From DATMYQ01 sp035560935 (GTDB lineage: Bacteria > Bacillota > Negativicutes > Sporomusales > Sporomusaceae): 32,711 nt of DNA. The stretch covers positions 1 to 32,711 of the forward strand of contig DATMYQ010000139.1 in the NCBI GenBank assembly GCA_035560935.1, written 5' to 3'. Shown piece after piece: positions 31,678-32,711 of this stretch; positions within the stretch are counted from its first letter, which is position 1, and each line of letters opens with the position of its first letter. Under the pieces are notes generated by a model that made no database searches, had not been told where the DNA came from, and was given only the letters and a program-made list of their open reading frames with translations. Both the position numbers and the translations under genes were made by a program.

Positions 31678-32592
31678 ATGTATATTGTATATGGCTTGAT
31701 GTGTTTAATTTTCGGCACGACGTTTTTGGGGATAAAGATCGGCGTTGATGCCGGTGCGCCGCCGTTTCTTTTTGCCGGCTCACGTTTTTTCTTTGCCGGC
31801 GTGGTGGTCTTGCTCGCCGTAAAGCTGTTAAAGGGCAGTGTTATGGTACCGGCGGGCTTGCGCCGGGACGTGATGCTGGTCGGTATTTGCATGACGGGAA
31901 TTATGTTCGGCTGTCTGTATTGGGGCGAACGCTATGTATCTTCCAGCGTGGCGGCGCTGCTGGCTGCGACGACACCGATCATGATCGGTGTAACGGAATG
32001 GGTGCAGGGGGTAAGAGACAATACCCGGATAAAGGTTTTGGGACTGCTGCTCTCTTTTGCCGGGGTTTGCACGGCGATATTGCCGGCGCTGGGAATGGAC
32101 GCGTCGCAGGAGGCGGTTATCGCGGTGATCGTTATTTTGGCGGCGGAAGGCGGCAGTGTATACGGTACAATGATTGCCAAAACCGTCTTAAACAAGGGCG
32201 TAAGTCCTTTTGTGCTTAATGGCTGGCAGATGCTTACCGGTGGAATGCTGCTGATGTTGCTGTCGCTGTTTTGGGAGACGCAACCCGTTATTACCTATGA
32301 GGTGGCGGCGTCTTGGGCTTATCTGGTGATTTTAGGTTCCTTGGGCGGGCATGGAGCCTACTATTGGCTGGTGTACCGCAGCGGGCCGTTATTGCCGTCG
32401 ACGTGGACCTATATTTCGCCGGTGATCGCCCAGTTTGTCGGCTATATTGTCTTGGCGGAATACCTGTCTTTCTATTCCTTAATCGGCGTGGTTCTGGTCT
32501 TGGGAGGCATATTCTTAGTCAGCCGGGCGGCGGCGATTGACAGCTGGCTGGTGCGACTGTTTAAACAGAAAACTTCTTTTTACAGTGATTAA
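31678..32592 (+). CDS. EamA-family (DMT) transporter
   Basis: 304 residues with about ten hydrophobic segments in two EamA repeats (1-140 and 150-290). Typical landmarks are FGTTFLGIKIGVDAGAPPF at the start, RFFFAGVVVL, YVSSSVAALLAATTPIM closing the first repeat, and GAYYWLVYRSGPLLPSTWTYISPVIA (partial quote) in the second. Members of the drug/metabolite transporter family export amino acids or other metabolites. GAGGGG precedes ATG 31678. Divergence from a PLP-type regulator suggests an amino-acid or B6-related substrate; this is inference only. Confidence 0.92.
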   Translation: MYIVYGLMCLIFGTTFLGIKIGVDAGAPPFLFAGSRFFFAGVVVLLAVKLLKGSVMVPAGLRRDVMLVGICMTGIMFGCLYWGERYVSSSVAALLAATTPIMIGVTEWVQGVRDNTRIKVLGLLLSFAGVCTAILPALGMDASQEAVIAVIVILAAEGGSVYGTMIAKTVLNKGVSPFVLNGWQMLTGGMLLMLLSLFWETQPVITYEVAASWAYLVILGSLGGHGAYYWLVYRSGPLLPSTWTYISPVIAQFVGYIVLAEYLSFYSLIGVVLVLGGIFLVSRAAAIDSWLVRLFKQKTSFYSD

Positions 32593-32629
32593 GTGGTATG
32601 GTGACAGTAACGGCGATTAGGGAACAAGA

Positions 32630-32668
32630 CTGAATCTGGGCTCCAGCAAGACTGAAGCCCAGATTCAG
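32630..32668. repeat. Inverted repeat after the EamA gene
   Basis: Perfect 13-base arms CTGAATCTGGGCT (32630-32642) and AGCCCAGATTCAG (32656-32668) with a 13-base loop, 37 bases after the transporter stop. No T tract follows, so it may be an mRNA 3'-end stabilizer or a weak terminator. The window ends 43 bases later with no further gene visible. Confidence 0.6.
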
Positions 32669-32711
32669 CAGGAACAGAACGCAAAAGGAAGAGGACGGAA
32701 ATTTTGGCTGG

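Noticed and set aside
1..32711. CRISPR arrays, insertion sequences, prophage or integron elements
   Set aside because: No regularly spaced repeats, transposase, integrase or phage genes were seen; the tRNA-Leu has no adjacent integrase or visible duplicated 3' end.

Overview
The window carries a large propanediol-utilization-type (Pdu) bacterial microcompartment (BMC) locus and its regulators, followed by ordinary transport and regulatory genes. The host is probably a diderm Firmicute (Negativicutes, Sporomusa/Propionispora-like). This is inferred from Firmicute-style ribosome binding sites with many GTG/TTG starts, a LytS-type kinase with an AraC-type response regulator, rho-independent terminators, and an RND efflux pump, which implies an outer membrane. 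The genus cannot be fixed from the sequence alone.

Layout. 1-922: LysR regulator. 1185-1454: cobalamin riboswitch with a terminator that leads into a soluble PocR-domain histidine kinase (1568-2803) and an AraC-family response regulator (2822-4477). 4560-4768: probable main pdu promoter region. 4769-20029: one long plus-strand operon in the order pduU-V-A-B-C-D-E-G-H-K-J-L-M(like)-O-P-S-T-gldA. 20061-20876 (minus): YgjP-type metallopeptidase. 20969-21706: glycerol/diol facilitator. 21976-25047: C_GCAxxG_C_C protein and an NrtA/SsuA-type ABC importer. 25378-29660: RND efflux adaptor and pump. 29827-29912: tRNA-Leu(CAA) with a consensus promoter and a terminator. 30103-31575 (minus): MocR-type regulator, divergent from an EamA transporter (31678-32592) across a long dyad-symmetric operator candidate.

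How the parts work together. The facilitator admits glycerol or 1,2-propanediol. The B12-dependent dehydratase PduCDE makes the aldehyde inside a shell built from PduA, PduB, PduJ, PduK, PduT and PduU. PduP and PduL turn the aldehyde into acyl-CoA and acyl phosphate. PduG/PduH, PduO and PduS reactivate the enzyme and rebuild its cofactor. The alcohol-dehydrogenase position is filled by a GldA-type glycerol dehydrogenase, not PduQ. Together with the GlpF-like channel this suggests glycerol is at least one substrate.

Main points of interest: (1) no PduN/EutN/CcmL vertex gene is in the locus; (2) the PduM position holds a 270-residue flavoprotein-like protein with an encapsulation-peptide-like N-terminus and a C-terminal motif resembling PduM and EutQ; (3) encapsulation-like helices also lie inside PduO and at the C-terminus of an extended PduH; (4) PduO has a strong internal ribosome binding site that could release its C-terminal domain alone; (5) an apparently OFF-type B12 riboswitch controls the two-component system that probably activates this B12-dependent pathway.
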